Shown here: piece after piece, positions 1-8,355 of the stretch
How the letters are laid out: the number at the start of each line of letters is the position of its first letter
Numbering within the stretch: the first letter of the stretch is position 1
Source of the DNA: Peptoniphilus_A sp022767005
GTDB lineage: Bacteria; Bacillota; Clostridia; Tissierellales; Peptoniphilaceae
Assembly (NCBI RefSeq): GCF_050315115.1
Contig: NZ_JBNPOJ010000002.1
Span: 1-64,000 of the forward strand
Direction: 5' to 3'
Length of the DNA: 64,000 nucleotides
Made by a program: the position numbers and the translations under genes
The notes under the pieces: model-generated
Databases searched by the model: none
What the model saw: the letters and a program-made list of their open reading frames with translations, nothing else
What the model was told of the DNA's origin: nothing

Positions 1-97
1 TAAAGTATTTTATTCCCTTTTACACAAAAAAGATTATGCGAAAGATCTTTAATAAAGACTTAAATATAAAATCACGAAATCAAGTTGGATATCTCGT

Positions 98-131
98 AAA
101 AAAAAGAGCAAACTTTATAAGTCCGCTCTTT
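98..131 (-). terminator. Rho-independent terminator after the aminopeptidase gene
   Basis: Read on the minus strand, an 11-bp stem (AGAGCGGACTT pairing with AAGTTTGCTCT, two G-T wobbles, 3-base loop) is followed by a run of T. It lies about 50 bases after the stop codon of the M18 peptidase gene and should end the permease-peptidase transcript. Confidence 0.85.
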
Positions 132-178
132 AAGTGTTTTTTAATTTTACTCAAATAATTTTTATTTGTAAGCAAAAA

Positions 179-1501
179 TTATTCTTCAATAGAAATTTTT
201 GATGCTCCGTCAATTTTAATATTTAAGTTATAATATTTTGTAAGTGCTTTAATCATATAAACTGGATCCTTTACGCCAGCTGTTTCATAATTTGAGTGCA
301 TTGCAAGTTGTGGAAGTCCAATGTCAACTGCGTGAAGTGAAACTTGTGTGTTAGATAGGTTTCCAAGAGTTGAACCTCCTTGCATATTACTTCTATTTGC
401 AAAGTGTTGAACTGGTACATCTGCTAAAGCACAAATCTTTTTAAATACTGCTTGTGAAAAAGCATCTGATGTATATTTTTGATTTGCCGCTTCTTTTATA
501 ACAATTCCCTTGTTCATGAAAGTTTTATTTTCATCATCAGTTAATTCTTTATGATTTGGATGAACTGCGTGGGCATTGTCTGCACTTATTAAGAAGGATT
601 TTGCCACAGCCTTGTGGTATTCTTCTTCCTCAAAGCCAAGAGATGCATTTAGTCTTTTTAATGCATCCTGAAGTAATGTACTCATTGCACCTTGTTTTGT
701 ATTTGAACCAACTTCTTCGTTGTCAAAGCAACAATATACATTTACAGCCTTATCATTTGAACCTTGAATAAATGCTTTAAGTGAAGTGAAGGCACATTCT
801 AAGTCGTCAAGTTTAGGTGAAGATACAAATTCATCCTTGTATCCCCAAATTTTTCCTTCCTGCCTATTTACTAAGAATAAATCTTTAGAAATAATTTGAT
901 CAACATTTACTCCAAGTTCATCTGCAATCATTTTATCATAATCGCCCTTTTTCATAGCTCCTGTTGTAAATAATGGAAGCAAATCTACTTGTCTATTATA
1001 ATTATAGCCCTTATTTACATCTCTATTCATGTGAATTGCTACATTTGGAATAATTAAAATATCTTTGTCGATGTATAAAAGTTTAGATACAATCTCATCT
1101 TTTTCTTCAACTAATACTCTTCCTGCTATTGTAAGAGGTTTGTCAAACCAAACGGAGTCAATTGGTCCACCATATACTTCGACATTTAATTTTATATAAT
1201 CTTCTGGACCTTCAAGCTCTGGAATACTCTTTACTTTAAATGTTGGAGAATCAGAGTGAGAAGCTACTAGTTGATAGTGATAATCTGAAAGATCTTTACC
1301 TACTTTAAAAGCAATTACACTTGAACCATTTCTAGTTGTGTAATAATTTTTGCCCTTTTCAATATTCCAGCTTTCGCCTTCCTTTAGTTCAATAAAGTTT
1401 TCTGCATCAAGATAAGATTTCACAGTGTCAATTGTGTGGAACATACTTGCGCTTTTTCTAATAAATTCTAACAATTCCTTTGAAGTTTCTAAATAATTCA
1501 T
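179..1501 (-). CDS. apeB: M18 family aminopeptidase
   Basis: A 440-residue cytosolic metallo-aminopeptidase of family M18, which removes N-terminal (often acidic) residues from peptides. The co-catalytic metal ligands expected of the family are visible: His82 and Asp84 in ASHSDSP, Asp232 in KLDD, Glu262-Glu263 in DNEEVGS, Asp308 in SADNAHAVH and His402 in LAMHSNYE. The length is normal for the family. The ATG at 1501 has a GGAGG ribosome site a few bases upstream. The permease gene ends 18 bases upstream on the same strand, so the two are probably one transcript that couples amino-acid uptake or exchange with peptide breakdown. No signal peptide is present. The family is secure; the substrate preference is not visible in the sequence. 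Confidence 0.95.
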   Translation of the reverse strand: MNYLETSKELLEFIRKSASMFHTIDTVKSYLDAENFIELKEGESWNIEKGKNYYTTRNGSSVIAFKVGKDLSDYHYQLVASHSDSPTFKVKSIPELEGPEDYIKLNVEVYGGPIDSVWFDKPLTIAGRVLVEEKDEIVSKLLYIDKDILIIPNVAIHMNRDVNKGYNYNRQVDLLPLFTTGAMKKGDYDKMIADELGVNVDQIISKDLFLVNRQEGKIWGYKDEFVSSPKLDDLECAFTSLKAFIQGSNDKAVNVYCCFDNEEVGSNTKQGAMSTLLQDALKRLNASLGFEEEEYHKAVAKSFLISADNAHAVHPNHKELTDDENKTFMNKGIVIKEAANQKYTSDAFSQAVFKKICALADVPVQHFANRSNMQGGSTLGNLSNTQVSLHAVDIGLPQLAMHSNYETAGVKDPVYMIKALTKYYNLNIKIDGASKISIEE

Positions 1502-1519
1502 GCTTCCTCCTTTAAGAAA

Positions 1520-2956
1520 TTAGCTAAGTTTTCTGTCTTCATTTGCTCTAATCTTTGGTAAAATTACTCCAAGCGCAACAAGTACAAGTGGTGTTATTAC
1601 ATTAAGTGCCATTTGCATTGGGTCATCTGAAATCATACCCAATATACAACAAGCTAATGTTACTATAAAGCACCAAAATCCGAAGAATAATGCAATGCCT
1701 TGGTTACGAGTAAAGAAGAAATCTCTTTTTACATCTTTTCTATTCTTTCTCAAGTAAATATATGCCAAAAATACCCATAGGTAGCGAAGTGGCATTGTAA
1801 TTGAATTAAGTTTTGTAAGTTGTCTTAATACAGTTGCAGCTCCTGGCACAAGAACTTGTGCAAGAATAATAGAACCTGCAAGAACTATAATAAGTTTAAT
1901 ACCATTGATGTAAGCTCCGTATTTATTTTTCTTAAGAAGCTTTCTTGGTATATATTTATTTGTTCTGTCGTCGTCAAGTAGCATTCTTAGTGGTGCATCA
2001 ATACTTACAACAAGTGTAGAGAATTGACCGATCATGTTACACAATGCGTAAATAATCATAATTGCATTGCCAACGCCATAATATTCTCCTAATTTTTGGA
2101 AAGCCCAATAAGCACCATTTGCTGCATAAGAGTCAAATGTTGCTGGATCAGAATTAATTATAGCAGGGTCAAACATCATACCCATTGCAATAGTACCAAA
2201 TATAGCTGAAATAACTACCATTACTGCTGCAAAAATCATTGACTTAGGAAATTCAGTTGAAGAATTTCCATCCATGTGATTTACATAAGGACTCATTTTT
2301 TCAATTCCGCCAACGGCAAATACAAGTATTGATAAACTTGTAAAATACTTCATATCAAATGTTGGAATTAAATTGTCAAGTGACCAGTCCATAGCTTGAT
2401 AACCACCATTAGGATTAATTTTTGGTGCAGCGAACATCATTAAGATGTAAAGAATTCCCATTACAAACATACTAGAACCAGCAATAGTTGCCAAGTTTTT
2501 AAGTGGATTAAGTCCCTTGCTGGCTACCCAACAGAATATTAAAAATACTGCTAAAGTTGCTAGTTGAACATACACAGTAGGGAATGAGTCATAAACTTCT
2601 GCATTTTGGAAGAACATCCAACTCATTGCCTTTAGTCCACCAGAACCCTTAGAAGCAATGTATGTGATGTGGCAAGCCCAATAAGTCCAACCTGCATAAT
2701 AAGCTAGCTTATCGCTTGAAGTTGCTCTAATCCATGAAGTAACTCCACCACCTTCGTCTTTGAAAGCAGAACCAAGTTCCCCTACCATTAGGGCATTAGG
2801 TATAAAATAAAGTGCGAACATTAGGACCCATGAAAATATTACTTGAATTCCGTTAAAGAATACGAAACCGTTAACAACATTTCCAAAGCCCCATAAAGTG
2901 GAGAATGCCATAAATGACAGCATATACCACTTGATTTTCTTTTGTGAATCTTGCAT
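1520..2956 (-). CDS. APC-family amino acid permease (YjeM/GadC-like)
   Basis: A 478-residue integral membrane protein with about twelve hydrophobic segments, beginning at residues 10-35 (ending FNGIQVIFSWVLMFAL). The pattern resembles the glutamate:GABA antiporter/YjeM branch of the APC superfamily, including the early Gly-rich helix (WGFGNVVNG) and GELGSAFKDEGGG in the first cytoplasmic loop. It should exchange or import an amino acid across the cytoplasmic membrane; the substrate cannot be read from sequence. It sits directly upstream of the M18 aminopeptidase gene with 18 bases between them, which suggests a shared role in amino-acid or peptide use. The start has a GGAG-type ribosome site. 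It could equally be an amino-acid/amine antiporter. Confidence 0.85.
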   Translation of the reverse strand: MQDSQKKIKWYMLSFMAFSTLWGFGNVVNGFVFFNGIQVIFSWVLMFALYFIPNALMVGELGSAFKDEGGGVTSWIRATSSDKLAYYAGWTYWACHITYIASKGSGGLKAMSWMFFQNAEVYDSFPTVYVQLATLAVFLIFCWVASKGLNPLKNLATIAGSSMFVMGILYILMMFAAPKINPNGGYQAMDWSLDNLIPTFDMKYFTSLSILVFAVGGIEKMSPYVNHMDGNSSTEFPKSMIFAAVMVVISAIFGTIAMGMMFDPAIINSDPATFDSYAANGAYWAFQKLGEYYGVGNAIMIIYALCNMIGQFSTLVVSIDAPLRMLLDDDRTNKYIPRKLLKKNKYGAYINGIKLIIVLAGSIILAQVLVPGAATVLRQLTKLNSITMPLRYLWVFLAYIYLRKNRKDVKRDFFFTRNQGIALFFGFWCFIVTLACCILGMISDDPMQMALNVITPLVLVALGVILPKIRANEDRKLS

Positions 2957-3269
2957 TTTTTGTCTCCTCTCATATTATAATTGCAAGATCAAATTAATTA
3001 TATCCAAAAATAAATATGTCGTCTAGTATATTTACATAATATTGAAAACATTTTACTTTTTAATAAATCTTTTGTATCTGTTTAAACCAATTCTTATATA
3101 AAGTTTAGGATTCAATTAAATACAGAATTCTTCTAGTTTATAGCACTAAGTGGGTTCTTTTTGTTTTAAAAATATTTTTAATAATTTTAAATTAAAAAAT
3201 ACAATTTTATTTTTTAATTAAGATAAAAGGATAAAAAGTTATAAGTTTTCTTCTATGTGTGTGCATATA
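2957..3269. other. AT-rich intergenic region upstream of the permease gene
   Basis: About 310 bases of very AT-rich DNA between the permease start and the terminator of the MetE-like gene. I see no credible ORF, riboswitch or repeat here. It must hold the permease promoter, but no strong -35/-10 pair could be chosen with confidence. Confidence 0.4.
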
Positions 3270-3301
3270 TAAAAAATAAAATCCCCGAGCTATCGGAGAT
3301 T
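3270..3301 (-). terminator. Rho-independent terminator after the MetE-like gene
   Basis: On the minus strand ATCTCCGA pairs with TCGGGGAT around a TAGC loop (3281-3300) and is followed by a T-rich tract. It lies 21 bases after the stop codon of the MetE-like gene. Confidence 0.85.
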
Positions 3302-3321
3302 TTTAATTATTATGTTTAAAA

Positions 3322-4434
3322 TTATCCTAAAATTTCTTCTGCAACTTCTTTTAGTAGTGCAATTTTTTTCCATTGATCTTCTTCTGTCAATGTATTTCCT
3401 TCTTCTGTTGATGAAAAGCCACATTGTGGTGAAATACATATATTTTCTAGTGGTATATATTGTGATGCTTCTTTTATTCTTTCCTTTAATTTTTCTTTGT
3501 CTTCAAGTTCTGGTCTTTTGCTTGTTACTATGCCAAGGACTACCTTCTTGCCTTCTGGAATTTTAGAAAGTGCTTTAAAATCGCCACTTCTTTCGTCATC
3601 GTATTCAAGGTAGAAGGCAGATACATTTTCTCTTGCAAGTACATAATCAGCTACTGCATCGTAACCTCCCTTAAAGTGAAAGGATGATTTGTAATTTCCC
3701 TTGCAAATATGAGTCGTGATATTTAATCCCTCTGGTGCATTTTCTATTGCTCTATTGTTTATTTCTAGATAAATTTTCTTTAAGTCCTCAATATTCTTGC
3801 CATCAGATTCGTAAATTTTTGTGGCGTCTTCGTCTACTAATGCACCCCATGTACAATCGTCAATTTGTAAATTTCTGCAACCCAATTCATAAATTTCGTG
3901 GAAAAATTCTCCGTAAGCTCTAGCCACATCTTCTACAAATTTATTTTCATCTTCGTAAACTTCTCCGCTGCCTATTTGCTTATAAACAGTTCTTAGAAGT
4001 TGTGCAGGGGCTGGAATTGTTTGTTTTGCTGCAGTATTTTCATCTTCAAAGCCTTTTATGAATTTATAATGCTCTAAGAAGGGATGATTTTTTCCGCCAA
4101 TTTTTCCTACTATTTTTACTCCTTCTGGTCTTAATGTTTCGCCATGGAAGTGAATTAGCTCGTTTTCTTTTAAAATATATTTTTCAATTCCTTCTAGTCC
4201 CCAAAAGAAATCGTAGTGCCACCAGCTTCTCCTAAATTCTCCATCAGATATAATTTTTAATCCAGCTTCTTTTTCTTTTCTAACTAGTTTTTCAATTTCT
4301 CTGTCTTCAACTTTTTTAAGTTCTTGGGAATTTATTTCTCCCTTTTTAAATTTTTCTCTTGCTATTTTTAGTTCAACTGGTCTTAAAAAAGATCCTACTA
4401 CATCGTACTTACTTGGTGCTAAAATTTTTGTCAT
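3322..4434 (-). CDS. MetE-like methionine synthase (C-terminal domain type, YxjG/YxjH family)
   Basis: A 370-residue cytosolic protein matching the catalytic zinc domain of cobalamin-independent methionine synthase (MetE_C), as in the shorter YxjG/YxjH proteins that lack the MetE N-terminal half. The opening VGSFLRP and the zinc-type motifs HICKGN and ISPQCGFSST are visible, the last giving the C-terminal metal-binding Cys. Such proteins move a methyl group to homocysteine or a related thiol; the methyl donor of the short family is uncertain. The ATG at 4434 was chosen over an upstream in-frame ATG at 4527 because it has AGGAG just upstream and the longer start would run into the leader RNA. 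A T-box leader with a probable Met specifier precedes it, so expression should rise when tRNA-Met is uncharged. Confidence 0.9.
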   Translation of the reverse strand: MTKILAPSKYDVVGSFLRPVELKIAREKFKKGEINSQELKKVEDREIEKLVRKEKEAGLKIISDGEFRRSWWHYDFFWGLEGIEKYILKENELIHFHGETLRPEGVKIVGKIGGKNHPFLEHYKFIKGFEDENTAAKQTIPAPAQLLRTVYKQIGSGEVYEDENKFVEDVARAYGEFFHEIYELGCRNLQIDDCTWGALVDEDATKIYESDGKNIEDLKKIYLEINNRAIENAPEGLNITTHICKGNYKSSFHFKGGYDAVADYVLARENVSAFYLEYDDERSGDFKALSKIPEGKKVVLGIVTSKRPELEDKEKLKERIKEASQYIPLENICISPQCGFSSTEEGNTLTEEDQWKKIALLKEVAEEILG

Positions 4435-4470
4435 TTTCTTTCTCCTTTTCAATCCATCTTGAGAATGTAT

Positions 4471-4728
4471 AAAAAAAGTCCTTACTGTTTTAAAAAACAA
4501 TAAGGACGAAATTTTCCGCGTTACCACCTATTTTGCATAAATGCCACTCTCAAGTACCAACATACTCTATCTCTATAACGGGAGCTCCCGTAAAAGTCTA
4601 ATATCGACTAATCCCATCAGAGGCCATGTTCATCTTTCTTTTCCTTTGCCCCTTTCACCAAACGGGGTTCTCTGTAAAATTCTAAGTAAGATTACTCTTC
4701 TCTTCAAACGGTTTATTTTTTATTTTTA
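4471..4728 (-). promoter_or_regulatory. T-box riboswitch leader, probable tRNA-Met specifier
   Basis: On the minus strand the leader holds the hallmark T-box AGGTGGTAACGCG (4517-4529). An intrinsic terminator follows, pairing GTCCTTA (4501-4507) with TAAGGAC (4478-4484) before a T run. Upstream are a Stem I apical GGTG segment near 4660 and a palindromic hairpin ACGGGAGCTCCCGT near 4577-4592. At the base of Stem I, CAGAG pairs with CTCTG, and the bulge beside it reads AACATGG, placing an ATG specifier at 4625-4627. That agrees with the downstream methionine gene. The T-box call is direct from sequence; the specifier choice is an inference from the fold. Confidence 0.93.
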
Positions 4729-4731
4729 ACT

Positions 4732-4760
4732 ATGTTAGCATCTTTAATTTTTTCTGTCAA
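4732..4760 (-). promoter_or_regulatory. Sigma-A type promoter of the T-box transcript
   Basis: On the minus strand a consensus TTGACA (4755-4760) is followed after exactly 17 bases by TAACAT (4732-4737). Transcription would start just before the T-box leader. The -35 begins only 4 bases beyond the stop codon of the neighbouring upstream gene. Confidence 0.85.
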
Positions 4761-4763
4761 GAT

Positions 4764-5168
4764 TTAATTTAATTTTTTTAAAATTTCTTCAACTCTTTCA
4801 CGAAGATTGTATAAATTTTCTCTTATCTCTTTTATTTCTCTATTCACTCGAAGGTCTGTAAATATATTGTCAAAAATTACATCTACAAAAAAGTCGTAGT
4901 CTGTATCGCTTATTTCCTCGTCTAAATTTAATCTTAAATCGCCAAGTTCTTTTTTTGCAATTTCTAATTTTTCTCGAATAATTTCTAAACCTTTGTTGAT
5001 GTCCTTTATTTTTGATCTTTTTACAAATCCCACTATACCGGAATCTGCAAAAATGTCAAACATACTCCACCTGCTTGCACTTTCTGTGTTTTTTATAACT
5101 TCATCAATTTCATTTCTTAAATCCAAAAGTGCATCCCTAGCTTCATTTATTTCTTTAAAATCCGACAT
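4764..5168 (-). CDS. Small coiled-coil protein of unknown function
   Basis: A 134-residue soluble protein that I do not recognise. It is rich in Glu, Lys, Asp, Ile and Leu in heptad-like order, with likely coiled-coil helices at about residues 1-30, 58-90 and 108-134, interrupted by a short Gly/Ser-containing segment (IFADSGIVGFVKRSK, near 40-55). No signal peptide, membrane helix or catalytic motif is seen. Its ATG has a strong AGGAGG site. It starts 8 bases after the K+/H+ antiporter gene, so it is almost certainly co-transcribed with it and may be a soluble partner, but that is inference only. Confidence 0.75.
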   Translation of the reverse strand: MSDFKEINEARDALLDLRNEIDEVIKNTESASRWSMFDIFADSGIVGFVKRSKIKDINKGLEIIREKLEIAKKELGDLRLNLDEEISDTDYDFFVDVIFDNIFTDLRVNREIKEIRENLYNLRERVEEILKKLN

Positions 5169-5176
5169 AATTCCTC

Positions 5177-6778
5177 CTATTTTGGATCTTCTATTTCATT
5201 TGTTTCTTTAGAAATAACTGCTCTATCTCCAGGATTTAAAACAGTGTCGCCCCTTGGCACAATTATATCTCCACTTGGAGTTTGCACCATAATTATAAGT
5301 TCATGCTTATCTATGTCAATGTCTTTTACTCTTTTACCTGCCCATTTATGCGTTTCAGAAATTTTTATTTCTAATAGATCCTGACCTGTTGAATCAAAGT
5401 AAGCTTCGCCACCTAGTACAACTACATCTCCTTCTCTTAGATCGGTGTTGCCCCTTGGTACAATGCTCTTTTTATCTCTTTCGATTTTTGCAATAATTAT
5501 ATTAAAAGCTATTTTTATCTCTGATATTTTTTTATTTACCCATGGAGAATTTTTTGCAACATAAGTTTTTATAAATTCAAGATCTGTCTTATCTGAATAA
5601 TAGTTAAAGGTCCTTAAAACTGAGTCGTCGGGATCATACATATCCAGCTTATTAGTTGCAAAGGGTAGCGCTGTTCCCTGTATTAAAAGTGAAAATATAC
5701 AAATTACAAAAACTATGTGGAAAATGTCAATGGAAATATTTAATCCAGAGTTCACAACCATTATAGCAAAGGCAATGGCTGCTGCTCCTCTAAGTCCTGC
5801 AATGGAAATTAATGTCAACTGATTTTTTTTCATTTTAAAGGGTGCCATTAGTCCAAAAACTGAAAGTGGTCTTGCTACAAGCAACATAAATATTGTAATT
5901 ATAAATCCAATTGGTATTGCCCTTATTATTAAATGTATGTCAGATAGAAGTCCCAATAAGAAGAACATTGCAATTTGAAATATTGTTGAAAGCCCATCGT
6001 AGAAAAAAACTACATCTCTTTTTCTTCTAAATTCGTGATTTCCAATGTAAATTCCAAGGATGTATAGTGCTAAATACCCGTTGCCACCAACAAGTGATGT
6101 TAGAGAATAGGTTCCCAACATCATAGTCGCTATAAAAACTGAGAATAGACCCTCTTCGTCAAGGGATAATATTTTTATAATCTTTATAAAAATAAATCCA
6201 AGTAAAAATCCACCAAGAACTCCAATGACAACTTGTTGCAAAATAATTACTGGAACTGAAACACTATATCCCGATAAAATAGACAAAAACACCATTGTCA
6301 TTGTGTATGCAGTAGGGTCGTTAGAGCCACTTTCAATTTCGAGAAGTGATGCCGTGGAATATTTTAAGTTTAAATTTTTTGAAACTAAAATATTTGATAC
6401 AGAAGCATAATCTGTTGAAGCAACAACTGAACCAAGTAGCATTGATTCCAAAAAATTAATTTTTAAAATATAATGGCAAAAAAGTCCAGTTAATATTGCA
6501 GTTGCAAAAACTCCCAAGGTAGCAAGACTTATAGCCTCTTTAGCAGTAGGACGACCCATTGTCCAGTTTGTGCCAAAACCACCGTAAAAAATTATTATCA
6601 TAAGTGAAATAGCGGCAATATTTTCTGCAACTTTATAATTGTTAAAATCATATCCCAGTGCTGAAAATAAAACTCCAAGTGCCAAGAATAACAGCAATGA
6701 TGGAAGACCTGACCTGTTTGAAATTTTCATGGCGATTATCGCCAATAATAGTACCAATGTTATAAGTAATAGATTCAT
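5177..6778 (-). CDS. K+/H+ (or Na+/H+) antiporter with RCK_C domains, NhaP2/CvrA-like
   Basis: A 533-residue membrane protein. Residues 1 to about 380 form a CPA-type cation/proton exchanger with around twelve hydrophobic segments. It carries the paired-acid region GSVVASTDYASVSN and the RGAAAIAFA motif typical of CPA1/NhaP-like exchangers. The C-terminal cytoplasmic part (about 400-533) holds two TrkA_C (RCK_C) style repeats, recognisable by the repeated pattern IVPRGNTDLREGDVVVL and IVPRGDTVLNPGDRAVI. Such domains often bind nucleotides, including c-di-AMP in Firmicutes, to gate transport. It should extrude K+ or Na+ for pH and osmotic balance. GAGGAG precedes the ATG. Its message starts upstream of a terminator-like hairpin, so attenuation is possible. 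Confidence 0.9.
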   Translation of the reverse strand: MNLLLITLVLLLAIIAMKISNRSGLPSLLLFLALGVLFSALGYDFNNYKVAENIAAISLMIIIFYGGFGTNWTMGRPTAKEAISLATLGVFATAILTGLFCHYILKINFLESMLLGSVVASTDYASVSNILVSKNLNLKYSTASLLEIESGSNDPTAYTMTMVFLSILSGYSVSVPVIILQQVVIGVLGGFLLGFIFIKIIKILSLDEEGLFSVFIATMMLGTYSLTSLVGGNGYLALYILGIYIGNHEFRRKRDVVFFYDGLSTIFQIAMFFLLGLLSDIHLIIRAIPIGFIITIFMLLVARPLSVFGLMAPFKMKKNQLTLISIAGLRGAAAIAFAIMVVNSGLNISIDIFHIVFVICIFSLLIQGTALPFATNKLDMYDPDDSVLRTFNYYSDKTDLEFIKTYVAKNSPWVNKKISEIKIAFNIIIAKIERDKKSIVPRGNTDLREGDVVVLGGEAYFDSTGQDLLEIKISETHKWAGKRVKDIDIDKHELIIMVQTPSGDIIVPRGDTVLNPGDRAVISKETNEIEDPK

Positions 6779-6795
6779 AATTCTCCTCTTTTTTG

Positions 6796-6823
6796 AAAAA
6801 GGAACTGCCTATGACAGTTCCAT
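6796..6823 (-). terminator. Terminator-like hairpin in the antiporter 5' leader
   Basis: On the minus strand GGAACTG pairs with CAGTTCC (stem spanning 6801-6821) and is followed by TTTTTC. It lies between the end of the small membrane protein gene and the antiporter start, only 18 bases from that start. It can end the upstream operon. Because a TATAAT lies upstream of it, it could also act as an attenuator in the antiporter leader. Confidence 0.65.
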
Positions 6824-6831
6824 GTTTTTTA

Positions 6832-6861
6832 ATTATAACATATTTAGCTAATTAAAGTTAA
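6832..6861 (-). promoter_or_regulatory. Probable promoter of the antiporter operon
   Basis: A perfect TATAAT lies at 6832-6837 on the minus strand, with a weaker TTAACT 18 bases further upstream (6856-6861). The -35 lies inside an inverted repeat (AAAGTTAA at 6854-6861 with TTAACTTT at 6868-6875) that could be an operator. Confidence 0.5.
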
Positions 6862-6873
6862 AAATAATTAACT

Positions 6874-7161
6874 TTAAATTTTATTTGCAGATTTAAAGAT
6901 AAAAAACAAAATTCCCGTCAAAGCATAAAATCCTATTAAAATAAAAAACAATGCTCTATTTTTATTTATAACTGCCATTAAAAGAGTTAACAATACTATC
7001 ACGATTGCGAGAATAATTTGTACCATTCTTAAGCTCTCGTTTATCGCTCCTGCGCTTGTCTTTATATATTGATTTGCTAAAACTGAAATCATTATAAGTG
7101 TTACTATAAAAATTAGAATTTTTTCTAGAATTTTTAAAATTTTATCTTTTTTCATTTTCAC
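6874..7161 (-). CDS. Small membrane protein of unknown function
   Basis: A 95-residue protein with three hydrophobic stretches (about residues 13-33, 46-65 and 70-91) and a Lys-rich N-terminus (MKMKKDK), so probably three membrane helices. I do not recognise a family. The reading frame overlaps the end of the aminotransferase gene by 20 bases. A GTG at 7161 or an ATG at 7155 could be the start; neither has a strong ribosome site, which suggests translational coupling. It is the last gene of the GNAT-dnaD-dnaC-aminotransferase operon. Confidence 0.7.
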   Translation of the reverse strand: MKMKKDKILKILEKILIFIVTLIMISVLANQYIKTSAGAINESLRMVQIILAIVIVLLTLLMAVINKNRALFFILIGFYALTGILFFIFKSANKI

Positions 7162-8344
7162 TCACATAAGCCTTAATGCCTTCTTTTAAAATTTTCATGC
7201 TTTTTTTAAGAGCATCTGTATTTAATATAAAAGCAAGTCTTATCATTTGCTTTCCGTCTTCTTTGTTTTTAAAAAATCCCTTTGCTGGTGCAAATACGAG
7301 AGTTTCTCCGTCAATATCAAAATTTTCAATCATCCAAATTGCAAACTTTTCTGTATCGTCAACGGGAAGTTTTGGCATTACATAAAAAGCTCCCTTTGGC
7401 TTTTCTACTTTTACTCCTGGAATACTAATTAATTCTTCGTAAATTACATCGCGCCTTTTTTGATATTCTTTGTTTACTTCTTCAAAATAACTTTTGTCAA
7501 TTCCATATAACTTTGCAGCAGCCATTTGTTCAATAGTTGGTGCAGCAAGCCTGCAATTACAAAGTTTATTTATTCCATCGTTAAAAGCTTTGTTTTTTGA
7601 TGCAATTGAACCAATTCTTGCACCACAAGCGCCAAATCTTTTTGAAATTGAATCGATTAAAATTAAGTTTTCTTCTATTCCTTCCACTTCTCCAAAGGAT
7701 TTATAAGTATTGCCATCGTAGACAAACTCTCTATACACTTCATCTGCTATAATGAATAAATCATATTTTTTTGCAAGATTAACTATTCTAGTAATTTCTT
7801 CTTCAGAATAAAGCGCTCCTGTTGGATTAGTTGGGTTTGAAAGTAAAATTGCCACAGTCTTGTCTGTAATATGCTTTTCAATTTCCTCTTCTTCAGGAAG
7901 TGCAAAACCCTTATCTGGATCAGTTTTAAAAGCATCTAATTCAACGCCAAGTTGCTCAAAAACTGTCATATAGTTTGTGTAAAAGGGGTCAGTTGTAAGA
8001 ACGCTAGCTCCCTCATCAGCAATAACTTGAAAGGTAAATAAAATAGCTTCACTTGCTCCATTTGTAATGTAAATATCATCTGCATCAAAATTTATATTTC
8101 TATTTTTATAATAAATTGCAGTTGCCTCTCTTAATTCACGAAGTCCTTGTGCATGAGCATAGGGAAGTGGTCCCTTTCTAAATTGGTGGAAGGTGTCATA
8201 ATAAATATCTGGCACGTCAATATCCGGTGCACCAATATTAAGTTCATAAAGTTTTTTACCCTCTTTTTTAGCCTTGTCAACATAGGGTGTAAGCTTTCTT
8301 ATTGCAGAATACTCTACCTCTTCAATTCTCTTTGATAATTTCAT
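7142..8344 (-). CDS. Class I/II PLP-dependent aminotransferase (aspartate aminotransferase-like)
   Basis: A 400-residue cytosolic enzyme of PLP fold type I. Visible are LSNPTNPTGALYS (PLP and substrate region), IIADEVYREFVYDG (Asp and Tyr contacting the cofactor) and DSISKRFGACGARIG, where the Lys forms the Schiff base. It resembles aspartate or aromatic/branched aminotransferases that pass amino groups to 2-oxoglutarate; the substrate is not decidable here. The ATG at 8344 was chosen because GGGAG lies just upstream; an ATG at 8365 overlaps the preceding gene and would add seven unlikely residues. It sits 11 bases after the helicase-loader gene. Confidence 0.93.
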   Translation of the reverse strand: MKLSKRIEEVEYSAIRKLTPYVDKAKKEGKKLYELNIGAPDIDVPDIYYDTFHQFRKGPLPYAHAQGLRELREATAIYYKNRNINFDADDIYITNGASEAILFTFQVIADEGASVLTTDPFYTNYMTVFEQLGVELDAFKTDPDKGFALPEEEEIEKHITDKTVAILLSNPTNPTGALYSEEEITRIVNLAKKYDLFIIADEVYREFVYDGNTYKSFGEVEGIEENLILIDSISKRFGACGARIGSIASKNKAFNDGINKLCNCRLAAPTIEQMAAAKLYGIDKSYFEEVNKEYQKRRDVIYEELISIPGVKVEKPKGAFYVMPKLPVDDTEKFAIWMIENFDIDGETLVFAPAKGFFKNKEDGKQMIRLAFILNTDALKKSMKILKEGIKAYVSENEKR

Positions 8345-8355
8345 CTTTTCTCCCT

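Noticed and set aside
3312..3566. 84-residue hydrophobic plus-strand frame opposite the MetE-like gene
   Set aside because: It is the shadow of a Glu/Lys-rich gene on the other strand; such genes give false hydrophobic frames.
4435..4527. Upstream start for the MetE-like gene at 4527
   Set aside because: The added 31 residues would be read from the T-box terminator, and the ATG at 4434 has a proper AGGAG site.
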